Assembly: GCA_029058705.1 (NCBI GenBank) | Contig: JAIDXA010000326.1 | Span: forward strand, 1-5,049 | DNA: 5,049 bases | Origin: Paramuribaculum sp. | GTDB lineage: Bacteria > Bacteroidota > Bacteroidia > Bacteroidales > Muribaculaceae | Direction: 5' to 3' | Shown here: piece after piece, positions 1 to 5,049 of the stretch | Position numbering within the stretch: position 1 is the first letter of the stretch | Layout: each line of letters begins with the position of its first letter | Translations under genes and position numbers: made by a program | Notes under the pieces: generated by a model | What the model saw: only the letters and a program-made list of their open reading frames with translations | Told to the model about the DNA's origin: nothing | Database searches by the model: none

Positions 1-537
1 GATGATGATTATAGAGCTGTCGGCCGAGGCCCATGTGCGGCATTTTTCCTCGAGGGTTTTCCATGCGCCGGTGTTGAGGGCTTTGGCCTGGGGGCATATG
101 TTGGCCATCGAGAAAGATCCGTGCATGGCTTCTTTCGACCATTTCATGTCGCCGGCGGGAGCCATGTGGCCGCGGTCGTAGCCGGAATAGCTGTAGTCGT
201 AGTGGTCGGCGCATCCAGGAACCGTTTCGTCGCAATAGAATTTGTTTTCTCTTCGGACAGTGCCGTTTGTTTCCTGACGGGTCAGTTCCCAGGCCACCCA
301 GTTGGGCTGATGCCATTCGGCGTTGAAGGAAACGTCCATTCCGGGATATTGTTTGATGAATTCGGATTTGCAGTCCGGGTTTGTGCGGACTTCAAGGAGG
401 TTTCCGTAGAGGCTTGATGCAGATGGGTTGCGGTCGGCAGTGGCCGGTCTGCAGTTTGCGGGCAGTTGCCATGCGCCTATGATTGCGGCAATGGTCAGTA
501 TGGTGGCTGTCAGCCGTCTGCTGGATCTTTTTTTCAT
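1..537 (-). CDS. DNA/RNA non-specific endonuclease (NUC/EndoG family), exported, 3' end cut by window
   Basis: The reading frame starts at the ATG at 537-535 and runs open for 179 codons to the window edge, so the C-terminus is missing. The N-terminus looks like a signal peptide or membrane anchor: basic KKRSSRR (2-8), then hydrophobic LTATILTIAAIIGAW (9-23). The catalytic region is clear. DRGHMAPAGDM spans residues 121-131, with H124 matching the general-base histidine of Serratia nuclease (His89). NICPQAKALNTGAW (146-159) carries N155, which matches the Mg-binding Asn119. R122 of the DRGH motif is also present. The family cuts DNA and RNA without sequence specificity using one metal ion, and the leader suggests action in the periplasm or outside the cell. 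The gene begins 28 bp after the aminotransferase stop on the same strand, with no terminator seen between, so co-transcription is possible. A functional link to the sugar pathway is not implied. Family assignment is confident; the biological role is unknown. Confidence 0.88.
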   Translation of the reverse strand, partial: MKKRSSRRLTATILTIAAIIGAWQLPANCRPATADRNPSASSLYGNLLEVRTNPDCKSEFIKQYPGMDVSFNAEWHQPNWVAWELTRQETNGTVRRENKFYCDETVPGCADHYDYSYSGYDRGHMAPAGDMKWSKEAMHGSFSMANICPQAKALNTGAWKTLEEKCRTWASADSSIIII

Positions 538-565
538 TGTTGCTCGATGGGCTCGGATTTTCTTT

Positions 566-1714
566 CTATGGGTTGAATCGGTTGATTATGCGGGCGATTT
601 CAGCGGCATCGGCTACTGACGTAGTGTCGCTGACAGGAAGGCTGAGCACTTCCGAAGCGAGTTGGTCGCTGATTGGCAGATGTTGTTTCGGCAGATAACT
701 GAAACAGGGCTGACGGTGGGGCGGGATCGGGTAGTGGATGTCGGTTTCGACACCGTTGTCTGCGAGGTGTTGTTGCAGCTCATCGCGGTGGTTGTCAACG
801 ACGCGGATGACGTATTGATGCCATACTTGGTCGGTTACATTGGGCGAGATGCGGGGTCGGATGACCAGCGGGTGACGGATCTCGTTTTCATAGGCTACGA
901 CACGTGCAAAACGACGGCTGTTGGCTGCAAGTGTGTCAGGAAGTTTTGCACGGATCATGGCTGCCTGAATCGGGTCCAGGCGGCAGTTGAATCCGGCATA
1001 TATGTTGTGGTAACGTCGGTCGGAGCCGTAGTTGGCGAGTTGACGGACTGTGGTGGCCAATTCTGTATCGTGGGTTACGATGGCGCCTGCATCTCCAAGC
1101 GCTCCGATGTTTTTTGTCGGATAGAAACTGAAGGCTGCTGCATGTCCGAGAGCTCCTGCATGAGCCGAGCCGAAGAGTCCCTGTTCGGTCGAGACCGCGC
1201 CTATGGCTTGTGCGGTGTCTTCGATGACGAGAAGTTCTCTGTCGGTTATGGTGCGGCGGATTTCCTGATTCCATGCTACGTTGCCGTAGAGGTGGACCGG
1301 CATTACGGCTTTGATTCCGGAATCTGTTTCGCAGGCCTGGTCTATTCCGGAAGCAGATATGCAGAATGTTTCAGGATCGGGATCGACAAACACCGGGCGC
1401 AATCCGGCGTGGACAATTGCCAGAACGGAGGCGATAAAGGTGTTGGCCGGTACGATGACACCATCATTTTTCTTCAGTTTTCCCATCTCCACCCATGCAG
1501 AAAGGATTAGCCTAAGGGCATCAAGGCCGGTGCTTACGCCTATGGCATGAGACGCCTGACATGCTGTTGCAAGTGATTCCTCGAAGAGCTTCACCTCGAC
1601 GCCCCCGATGTATCGGCCGGAATCAATTACGCGTATGGCAGCGTTGTGCAGTTCCTCGATGTAATTGCGGTTGACGTCGGAAAGATCCAGAAATGGGAAT
1701 CGGACTTGTTTCAT
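566..1714 (-). CDS. PLP-dependent sugar aminotransferase, DegT/DnrJ/EryC1/StrS family, FdtB/QdtB type
   Basis: A complete 382-residue protein of normal length for this family. It is predicted to transfer an amino group (normally from glutamate) to C3 of a dTDP-3-keto-6-deoxyhexose, giving a dTDP-3-amino-3,6-dideoxyhexose in the cytoplasm. Visible landmarks: PFLDL near the N-terminus; STGLDALRL (61-69), the phosphate-binding region; PANTFIASVLAI (89-100); EDTAQAIGA (165-173), with D166 expected to contact the PLP pyridine nitrogen; SFYPTKNIGALGDAGA (196-211), with K201 as the Schiff-base lysine; NCRLDPIQAA (243-252); and HYPIPPHRQ (327-335). All catalytic landmarks are intact. The start codon overlaps the stop of the upstream ketoisomerase by 4 bp (ATGA), which fixes this ATG and suggests translational coupling. 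Substrate assignment rests on context: the two preceding genes are 3,4-ketoisomerase-like cupins, which favours a C3 rather than a C4 amino transfer. Whether the sugar is the galacto (Fuc3N) or gluco (Qui3N) form cannot be decided from this protein by eye. Confidence 0.93.
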   Translation of the reverse strand: MKQVRFPFLDLSDVNRNYIEELHNAAIRVIDSGRYIGGVEVKLFEESLATACQASHAIGVSTGLDALRLILSAWVEMGKLKKNDGVIVPANTFIASVLAIVHAGLRPVFVDPDPETFCISASGIDQACETDSGIKAVMPVHLYGNVAWNQEIRRTITDRELLVIEDTAQAIGAVSTEQGLFGSAHAGALGHAAAFSFYPTKNIGALGDAGAIVTHDTELATTVRQLANYGSDRRYHNIYAGFNCRLDPIQAAMIRAKLPDTLAANSRRFARVVAYENEIRHPLVIRPRISPNVTDQVWHQYVIRVVDNHRDELQQHLADNGVETDIHYPIPPHRQPCFSYLPKQHLPISDQLASEVLSLPVSDTTSVADAAEIARIINRFNP

Positions 1715-2172
1715 GATCGGATGTTTTTTTGATTTTTTGCCGGTTGCCGGAGCGAGATATAGTCAGTGTAGTCGCGGATGTAGTCGCTTTCATCGTAATC
1801 TGTGTCGCAAAGTGTGAGAACCACACATCCCGACGAGAAGTTGTTGAGCAAACGCCACAATCCGGCCGGAAGCAACAGTGCGGTAGACGGATTGCGGAGT
1901 GTGAAAATTCGGGTTCGGTATCCGTCAGTCACTTCAACATCGAAACATCCTGATGCTGCAATCAGAATCTCGTTCATTTTGTAATGTGCGTGGGCGCCAC
2001 GGACCGATCCCGCCGGAATGTCGTAGATGTAAAACATCCGTTTTATTGTCAGCGGAAAGTCTGCGTTGCTTTCGGCAACAGTCAGCGATCCGAATCCTTT
2101 GGTGGGATATGAAGGCAGACTTATCAGTCTGGCATCGTCGACCGAGATGTCAATCCGGACTGTTTTATTCAT
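1711..2172 (-). CDS. TDP-4-oxo-6-deoxyglucose 3,4-ketoisomerase, FdtA/QdtA-type cupin (copy with intact HAH motif)
   Basis: A 153-residue single-domain cupin. In this family the enzyme moves the keto group of dTDP-4-keto-6-deoxyglucose from C4 to C3, preparing it for C3 transamination. The key motif RGAHAH is at 58-63. H61 and H63 match the two histidines (His49 and His51) shown to be essential in Aneurinibacillus FdtA. Other landmarks are GFGSLTVAE (26-34), RMFYIYDIP (45-53), ASGCFDVEV (73-81), LLLPAGLWRLLNNFSS (99-114) and YDESDYIRDY (126-135). At the position after the conserved Trp it has Arg (W106-R107), where FdtA has His95 and QdtA, from memory, has Arg97. It also has F27 where FdtA has an Arg. 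Both lean towards a QdtA-like (gluco, Qui3N) outcome, but this is inference. The start overlaps the previous gene's stop by 4 bp and the stop overlaps the aminotransferase start by 4 bp. A C-terminal tail (141-153) with several Lys and Arg extends past the core. This copy is the more likely active isomerase of the pair. Confidence 0.88.
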   Translation of the reverse strand: MNKTVRIDISVDDARLISLPSYPTKGFGSLTVAESNADFPLTIKRMFYIYDIPAGSVRGAHAHYKMNEILIAASGCFDVEVTDGYRTRIFTLRNPSTALLLPAGLWRLLNNFSSGCVVLTLCDTDYDESDYIRDYTDYISLRQPAKNQKNIRS

Positions 2173-2579
2173 TCGGCTCTATGTTTTAGGAATGTTGCGA
2201 AGTCTCTGATATAGTCGTCGGGGTCATATGGTGTTGAGGCGACAATCAGCGCGGTTGCGTTGGTTGTGAAGTTGATCAGCTGTCGCCATGTTGCCGGAGG
2301 TACGAGAAGACCTGTGTCAGGACGTTCCATGCGGAAATCTGTCTGCGATCCGTCGCTTCCGAAAGTTGTGACCGTAAAACTTCCCGACAGCGGAACTATC
2401 AGTTCTGTAGAGCGGAAGTAGGCATGCCCCTCGCGGTTTTCGCCATAGGGGATGTCATTGAGCCAGTAGCAGCGGGCCGGAGTGAACGGAATTGTTTCAG
2501 GCGATTCGATTACGGCCAGATTGCCACGAATGTCTCCGATCCGTTTTATTTTGACCAGGCGTGGTTTACTGCAGTTCAT
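2169..2579 (-). CDS. FdtA/QdtA (WxcM-like) family cupin, divergent copy with HAY in place of HAH
   Basis: A 136-residue cupin related to the sugar 3,4-ketoisomerase encoded just downstream. Family landmarks are clear: DIRGNLAVIE (16-25), IPFTPARCYWLNDIP (30-44), LSGSFTVTTF (64-73), LLVPPATWRQLINFTT (91-106) and YDPDDYIRDFATFL (118-131). The catalytic segment reads REGHAYF (49-55). H52 aligns with FdtA His49, but the second essential histidine (FdtA His51) is Tyr54, and the usual RG before the first variable residue is altered. R18 matches the Arg of FdtA in the N-terminal loop, while R99 replaces FdtA His95. It may therefore have a changed reaction, weak activity, or a partner or structural role for the second copy. 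The start lies inside the 3' end of rfbA (14 bp overlap), and its stop overlaps the next gene by 4 bp, so it is firmly part of the operon. Family membership is confident; catalytic function is uncertain. Confidence 0.85.
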   Translation of the reverse strand: MNCSKPRLVKIKRIGDIRGNLAVIESPETIPFTPARCYWLNDIPYGENREGHAYFRSTELIVPLSGSFTVTTFGSDGSQTDFRMERPDTGLLVPPATWRQLINFTTNATALIVASTPYDPDDYIRDFATFLKHRAE

Positions 2580-3447
2580 CAGTTGCGAGATTTAGGAGAT
2601 AGCGGCCATAATCGTTTGCCGACATTTTCATGGCGAGCCGGCGCAGCTGGTCTGCGTCGATCCATCCTTTCCTGAACGCGATTTCTTCGAGTGACGCCAC
2701 CTGAAATCCCTGACGGCGTTCGATTGTCGCAATGAAGTTTGACGCTTCAGCGAGAGAATCGACAGTCCCGGTGTCGAGCCAGGCAAAACCGCGTCCGAGA
2801 CGTTCGACACGAAGATTATCCATGCGGAGATAGGCTTCGTTGACTGATGTTATCTCAAGTTCTCCGCGGGGGGAGGGACGGATGCCGGCTGCAATTTCCA
2901 CGACTGAGTTCGGATAGAAATAGAGTCCGACGACGGCAAGATTCGATTTTGGTCTGGCGGGTTTTTCCTCGATTGAAACCGCTTTGTCGCAGCTGTCGAT
3001 CTCGACAACGCCGAAACGATGGGGATCGGTCACCGGATAGGCAAACACCGAGGCTTGTCCTTTTTCAGCAAGTCCGGCAGCGCGGAGCAGCATTCCGGTG
3101 AATCCCTGACCATAAAAGATGTTGTCGCCAAGCACAAGGCATACGGCTTCGTCGCCGATAAATTCCCGGCCGATGATGAAAGCCTGCGCCAGTCCCTCCG
3201 GACGTGGCTGTTTGGCATAATGGAATCTGATTCCGAGTTCTGATCCGTCGCCGAGCAGACGCCGGAACGAAGGCAGATCGTCGGGGGTCGAGATGATCAG
3301 GATTTCCTTTATTCCGGCCAGCATCAGTGTAGAGACCGGATAGAAAATCATCGGTTTGTCATAGACGGGAATTAGTTGCTTGGAGATGCCGCGTGTGATG
3401 GGGTAGAGACGGGATCCGGAACCTCCGGCAAGAACGATACCTTTCAT
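2566..3447 (-). CDS. rfbA: glucose-1-phosphate thymidylyltransferase (dTDP-glucose synthase, RmlA)
   Basis: A complete 293-residue protein, the usual length for the short RmlA form. It joins dTTP and glucose-1-phosphate to give dTDP-glucose and pyrophosphate, the first step for dTDP-deoxysugars, in the cytoplasm. The nucleotide-binding loop LAGGSGSRLYPIT spans 6-18, with Ser in place of the more common Thr before the Arg. It is followed by SKQLIPVYDKPMIFYP (22-37). Further landmarks are QPRPEGLAQA (80-89), LGDNIFYG (106-113) with D108 for metal and substrate binding, EEKP (160-163) with K162 contacting the sugar phosphate, and WLDTGT (223-228) with D225 as the second metal ligand. The start is 12 bp after the rfbB stop, and the last 14 bp overlap the next gene. 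No strong Shine-Dalgarno sequence precedes it, as is usual in Bacteroidota. The enzyme is typically feedback-inhibited by end-product dTDP-sugars, but nothing in this window shows that directly. Confidence 0.97.
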   Translation of the reverse strand: MKGIVLAGGSGSRLYPITRGISKQLIPVYDKPMIFYPVSTLMLAGIKEILIISTPDDLPSFRRLLGDGSELGIRFHYAKQPRPEGLAQAFIIGREFIGDEAVCLVLGDNIFYGQGFTGMLLRAAGLAEKGQASVFAYPVTDPHRFGVVEIDSCDKAVSIEEKPARPKSNLAVVGLYFYPNSVVEIAAGIRPSPRGELEITSVNEAYLRMDNLRVERLGRGFAWLDTGTVDSLAEASNFIATIERRQGFQVASLEEIAFRKGWIDADQLRRLAMKMSANDYGRYLLNLATDELQ

Positions 3448-3459
3448 GATTCGGGCGCT

Positions 3460-4659
3460 TTATCGGTTTGAATACATTTTGTCGTAGTAGATCCGGTAGT
3501 CGCCGGAGGTGATGCGGCGCACCCATCCCGGATTGTCAAGATACCACCGGACTGTTTTCTCAATGCCTTCGTCGAAAGGCGTTTCCGGATACCATCCGAG
3601 TTCCGTCGCGATTTTAGTCGGATCGATTGCATAACGCATGTCGTGTCCCGGACGGTCGGTGACATATGTGATCAGGCTGTAGTCGATATCCTCGACCGGA
3701 TGGCTCAGCAATTCGCGGTAGGCTGGCTCGGAGTCCATGATCTGCCGGACGATGTCAATGACAGTTTTGACGATAGTTATGTTTTGTTCTTCATTAAAAC
3801 CGCCGATGTTGTATATTTCACCTATGCGGCCGTTTCTGAGAACCATGTCTATCGCTTTTGCATGATCGTCGACATACAGCCAGTCGCGCACATTCTCACC
3901 TTTGCCGTAGACTGGAATTTTCTTCCCTTCGAGAATGTTGTTTATGATCAACGGAATGAGCTTTTCAGGGAATTGGCATGGGCCATAGTTGTTGCTGCAT
4001 CTGGTGATATTTACCGGAAGTCCGTAGGTTTCGCCATAGGCAATCGTGAACAGGTCGGCTGATGTCTTTGACGCCGAATAGGGCGATCTGGGCGCGAGTG
4101 GCGTGTTTTCTGTGAAAAAACCGTTTCCGAAAGTCTGTAGGTCTGTCCGGTTTTTTGCAACGGCCATGACCTCATCCGACACTTCGAGCGGACGGGGGGT
4201 GTCATAGTCGCGTGAGAGGGAGCCATAGACTTCATCGGTGCTGATCTGAAGAAAACGGTGTCCGGAGCGATAGATGGGTTTGCCGTTTTCGTCGTGCCTG
4301 ATAAGCCACGCACAACGGCAGGCCTCAAGCAGATTCTGTGTGCCGAGAATATTTGTCTCGAGAAAAATCTGAGGTCCGGTAATCGATCTGTCGACATGTG
4401 TTTCTGCCGCGAAGTTGACAACAAAGTCGGGATCGAATTCATCCAGAATGCGTTTGATCAGTTTTTCGTCACGGATATCTCCCCGGATGAATTCCACATT
4501 GTCATGTTTCAATTCTTCCGACAGATTCTCGAGATTGCCGGCATATGTCAGTGCGTCGAGAATAAGAATATTCGCTTCATTGCCATGCTTGCGAAGCAGA
4601 TATCTGACAAAATTGGCGCCGATGAATCCGGCACCCCCGGTGATAAGATAACGACTCAT
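3460..4659 (-). CDS. rfbB: dTDP-glucose 4,6-dehydratase (RmlB), with extended loop
   Basis: An NAD-dependent extended short-chain dehydrogenase that converts dTDP-glucose to dTDP-4-keto-6-deoxyglucose. The chosen ATG at 4659-4657 gives 399 residues starting MSRYLITGG, which puts the Rossmann motif GGAGFIG at 8-14 as in the family. An in-frame ATG 24 codons upstream (4731) would add a non-conserved leader and is rejected. An AGGA lies about 7 bases before the chosen start. Catalytic residues are visible: STDEVYG (140-146), with T141, D142 and E143 for dehydration, and YSASK (194-198), with Y194 and K198. Other landmarks are NFAAETHVDRSI (92-103), TRCSNNYGPCQFPEKLIPL (219-237) and GENVRDWLYVDDH (254-266). 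At 399 residues it is longer than the usual 350 or so. Most of the excess sits at about 149-180, between DEVYGSL and FFTENTPL, where typical RmlB has only a few residues. It is the first gene of the sugar operon and follows the HMA gene by 74 bp. No rmlC or rmlD is nearby, so rhamnose is not the product of this cluster. Confidence 0.96.
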   Translation of the reverse strand: MSRYLITGGAGFIGANFVRYLLRKHGNEANILILDALTYAGNLENLSEELKHDNVEFIRGDIRDEKLIKRILDEFDPDFVVNFAAETHVDRSITGPQIFLETNILGTQNLLEACRCAWLIRHDENGKPIYRSGHRFLQISTDEVYGSLSRDYDTPRPLEVSDEVMAVAKNRTDLQTFGNGFFTENTPLAPRSPYSASKTSADLFTIAYGETYGLPVNITRCSNNYGPCQFPEKLIPLIINNILEGKKIPVYGKGENVRDWLYVDDHAKAIDMVLRNGRIGEIYNIGGFNEEQNITIVKTVIDIVRQIMDSEPAYRELLSHPVEDIDYSLITYVTDRPGHDMRYAIDPTKIATELGWYPETPFDEGIEKTVRWYLDNPGWVRRITSGDYRIYYDKMYSNR

Positions 4660-4733
4660 GATGGAGTTCCTGGGTAAAGTTTTGGGGGAGTTTGTGTTGA
4701 AAATATCGTAGGAGAGAGGGTCTGGCTGCACTG
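4660..4733 (-). other. intergenic gap before the sugar operon
   Basis: This is the only gap of note between genes, 74 bp between the HMA gene stop and the rfbB start. Any promoter for the sugar operon internal to the window would be expected here or inside the HMA gene. Read on the minus strand it contains an AT-rich patch (GATATTTTC) about 40 bases before the rfbB ATG. That is only a partial match to the Bacteroidota -7 element (TAnnTTTG), with no TTTG at the -33 position. No strong terminator hairpin with a T-run is seen, so readthrough from the HMA gene remains possible. Confidence 0.5.
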
Positions 4734-5049
4734 CTATTTTTTGTTGCAGCAGTTCGAGTTGCTATTGTCTTTTTTGCATTCTGTCTTTTTGTCGCCGCAA
4801 TTGGATTTTTCCTTGGAGCATGCCGATTTGCTGTTTTTTTTGCTGCATTCTCCCGCGGATTTTTTGCAACAGCCGCTCTGGCTGTCTTTTTTGTGGCAAC
4901 CTCCTGATTTTTCGCATGATTTTTTTGCTGTCTTGTCTGAGACAGTCGCCGTATAACCGATTTTTTTCAGAGCCTCGGCAAGCTTCTCCGGGCTTGTTTT
5001 TTCGGGGTCGTAAGTGACGGTTACAAGCTGGTCGGCAAGTGAGGTCGCG
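4734..5049 (-). CDS. heavy-metal-associated (HMA) domain protein with Cys-rich tail, 5' end outside window
   Basis: The last 104 codons of a gene that enters from the right edge; the stop is TAG at 4736-4734. Visible residues 1-36 fit the C-terminal half of an HMA (Atx1-like) ferredoxin-fold domain: a strand (DQLVTVTYDP), a helix (SPEKLAEALKKIGY) and a final short strand. The metal-binding CxxC motif of such domains would lie upstream and cannot be seen. From about residue 38 the protein becomes a low-complexity Lys/Ser/Asn tail with ten cysteines at visible positions 45, 51, 60, 61, 68, 77, 84, 91, 100 and 101, and no hydrophobic core. Many Cys are followed or preceded by KK. This looks like a flexible, metallothionein-like thiol region suited to binding soft metals such as copper, zinc or cadmium. 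It could be a free metallochaperone or the tail of a larger protein. The direct metal and the presence of a signal peptide are unknown. The gene shares strand with the sugar operon but no functional link is evident. Confidence 0.8.
   Translation of the reverse strand, partial: ATSLADQLVTVTYDPEKTSPEKLAEALKKIGYTATVSDKTAKKSCEKSGGCHKKDSQSGCCKKSAGECSKKNSKSACSKEKSNCGDKKTECKKDNSNSNCCNKK

Noticed and set aside
121..417. Plus-strand open frame of 98 codons opposite the nuclease
   Set aside because: The minus strand here encodes the DRGH nuclease motif in a continuous frame; the plus-strand product is low-complexity and unlike a real protein.
662..1510. Plus-strand open frame of 282 codons opposite the aminotransferase
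   Set aside because: It lies wholly antisense to a gene with intact catalytic motifs, its translation resembles no family I recognise, and it is rich in Cys, Val and Gly as expected from reversed codons.
3643..4062. Plus-strand open frame of 139 codons opposite rfbB
   Set aside because: It is antisense to conserved rfbB coding sequence and has no recognisable motifs.
4690..4720. Bacteroidota-type promoter for the sugar operon
   Set aside because: Only a partial -7 match and no TTTG at the -33 spacing; not strong enough to report as a promoter.
4660..4731. Upstream in-frame ATG extending rfbB by 24 residues
   Set aside because: The added residues are not family-like, whereas starting at 4659 places the Rossmann glycine motif at the normal distance from the N-terminus.
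4725..4750. Inverted repeat gctgca / tgcagc around the HMA stop codon as a terminator
   Set aside because: The stem is only 6 bp with a 14 base loop, it spans the stop codon, and no T-run follows it on the coding strand.

Overview
The window is a compact, one-directional stretch of a bacterial genome. All seven genes read from the minus strand, so transcription runs from the right edge (5049) to the left edge (1). The gene style suggests a Bacteroidota member, probably order Bacteroidales. The evidence is protein wording (an RmlB of the form ending in SGDY.IYYDKMY, and paired FdtA/QdtA-type cupins), scarce Shine-Dalgarno sequences, and moderate GC with coding-dense overlapping genes. This taxonomic call is an inference from family resemblance and no marker gene is present.

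Layout in transcription order: (1) 5049-4734, the C-terminal part of a heavy-metal-associated (HMA) protein with a Lys/Ser/Cys-rich tail containing ten cysteines; its start lies outside the window. (2) A 74 bp gap. (3) rfbB/rmlB, dTDP-glucose 4,6-dehydratase (4659-3460). (4) rfbA/rmlA, glucose-1-phosphate thymidylyltransferase (3447-2566). (5) and (6) Two tandem, divergent sugar 3,4-ketoisomerase-type cupins of the FdtA/QdtA (WxcM C-terminal-like) family (2579-2169 and 2172-1711). (7) A DegT/DnrJ/EryC1/StrS PLP aminotransferase of FdtB/QdtB type (1714-566). (8) The first 179 codons of a putatively exported DNA/RNA non-specific endonuclease (537-1), cut by the left edge.

The middle five genes form a tightly packed operon: a 12 bp gap, then overlaps of 14, 4 and 4 bp. 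They read as a pathway. RfbA makes dTDP-glucose, RfbB makes dTDP-4-keto-6-deoxyglucose, a ketoisomerase moves the keto group to C3, and the aminotransferase installs an amino group at C3. The expected product is a dTDP-3-amino-3,6-dideoxyhexose (Fuc3N or Qui3N type) for surface polysaccharide or glycoprotein glycans. No rmlC/rmlD (rhamnose branch) and no FdtC/QdtC-type N-acetyltransferase is visible here.

The most notable point is the pair of cupins. The downstream copy keeps the HAH catalytic pair known from FdtA. The upstream copy has HAY, so it lacks one of the two catalytic histidines. The Cys-rich metal-binding tail at the right edge and a long insertion in RfbB are secondary points of interest. 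No RNA gene, mobile element, CRISPR array or convincing terminator was found.
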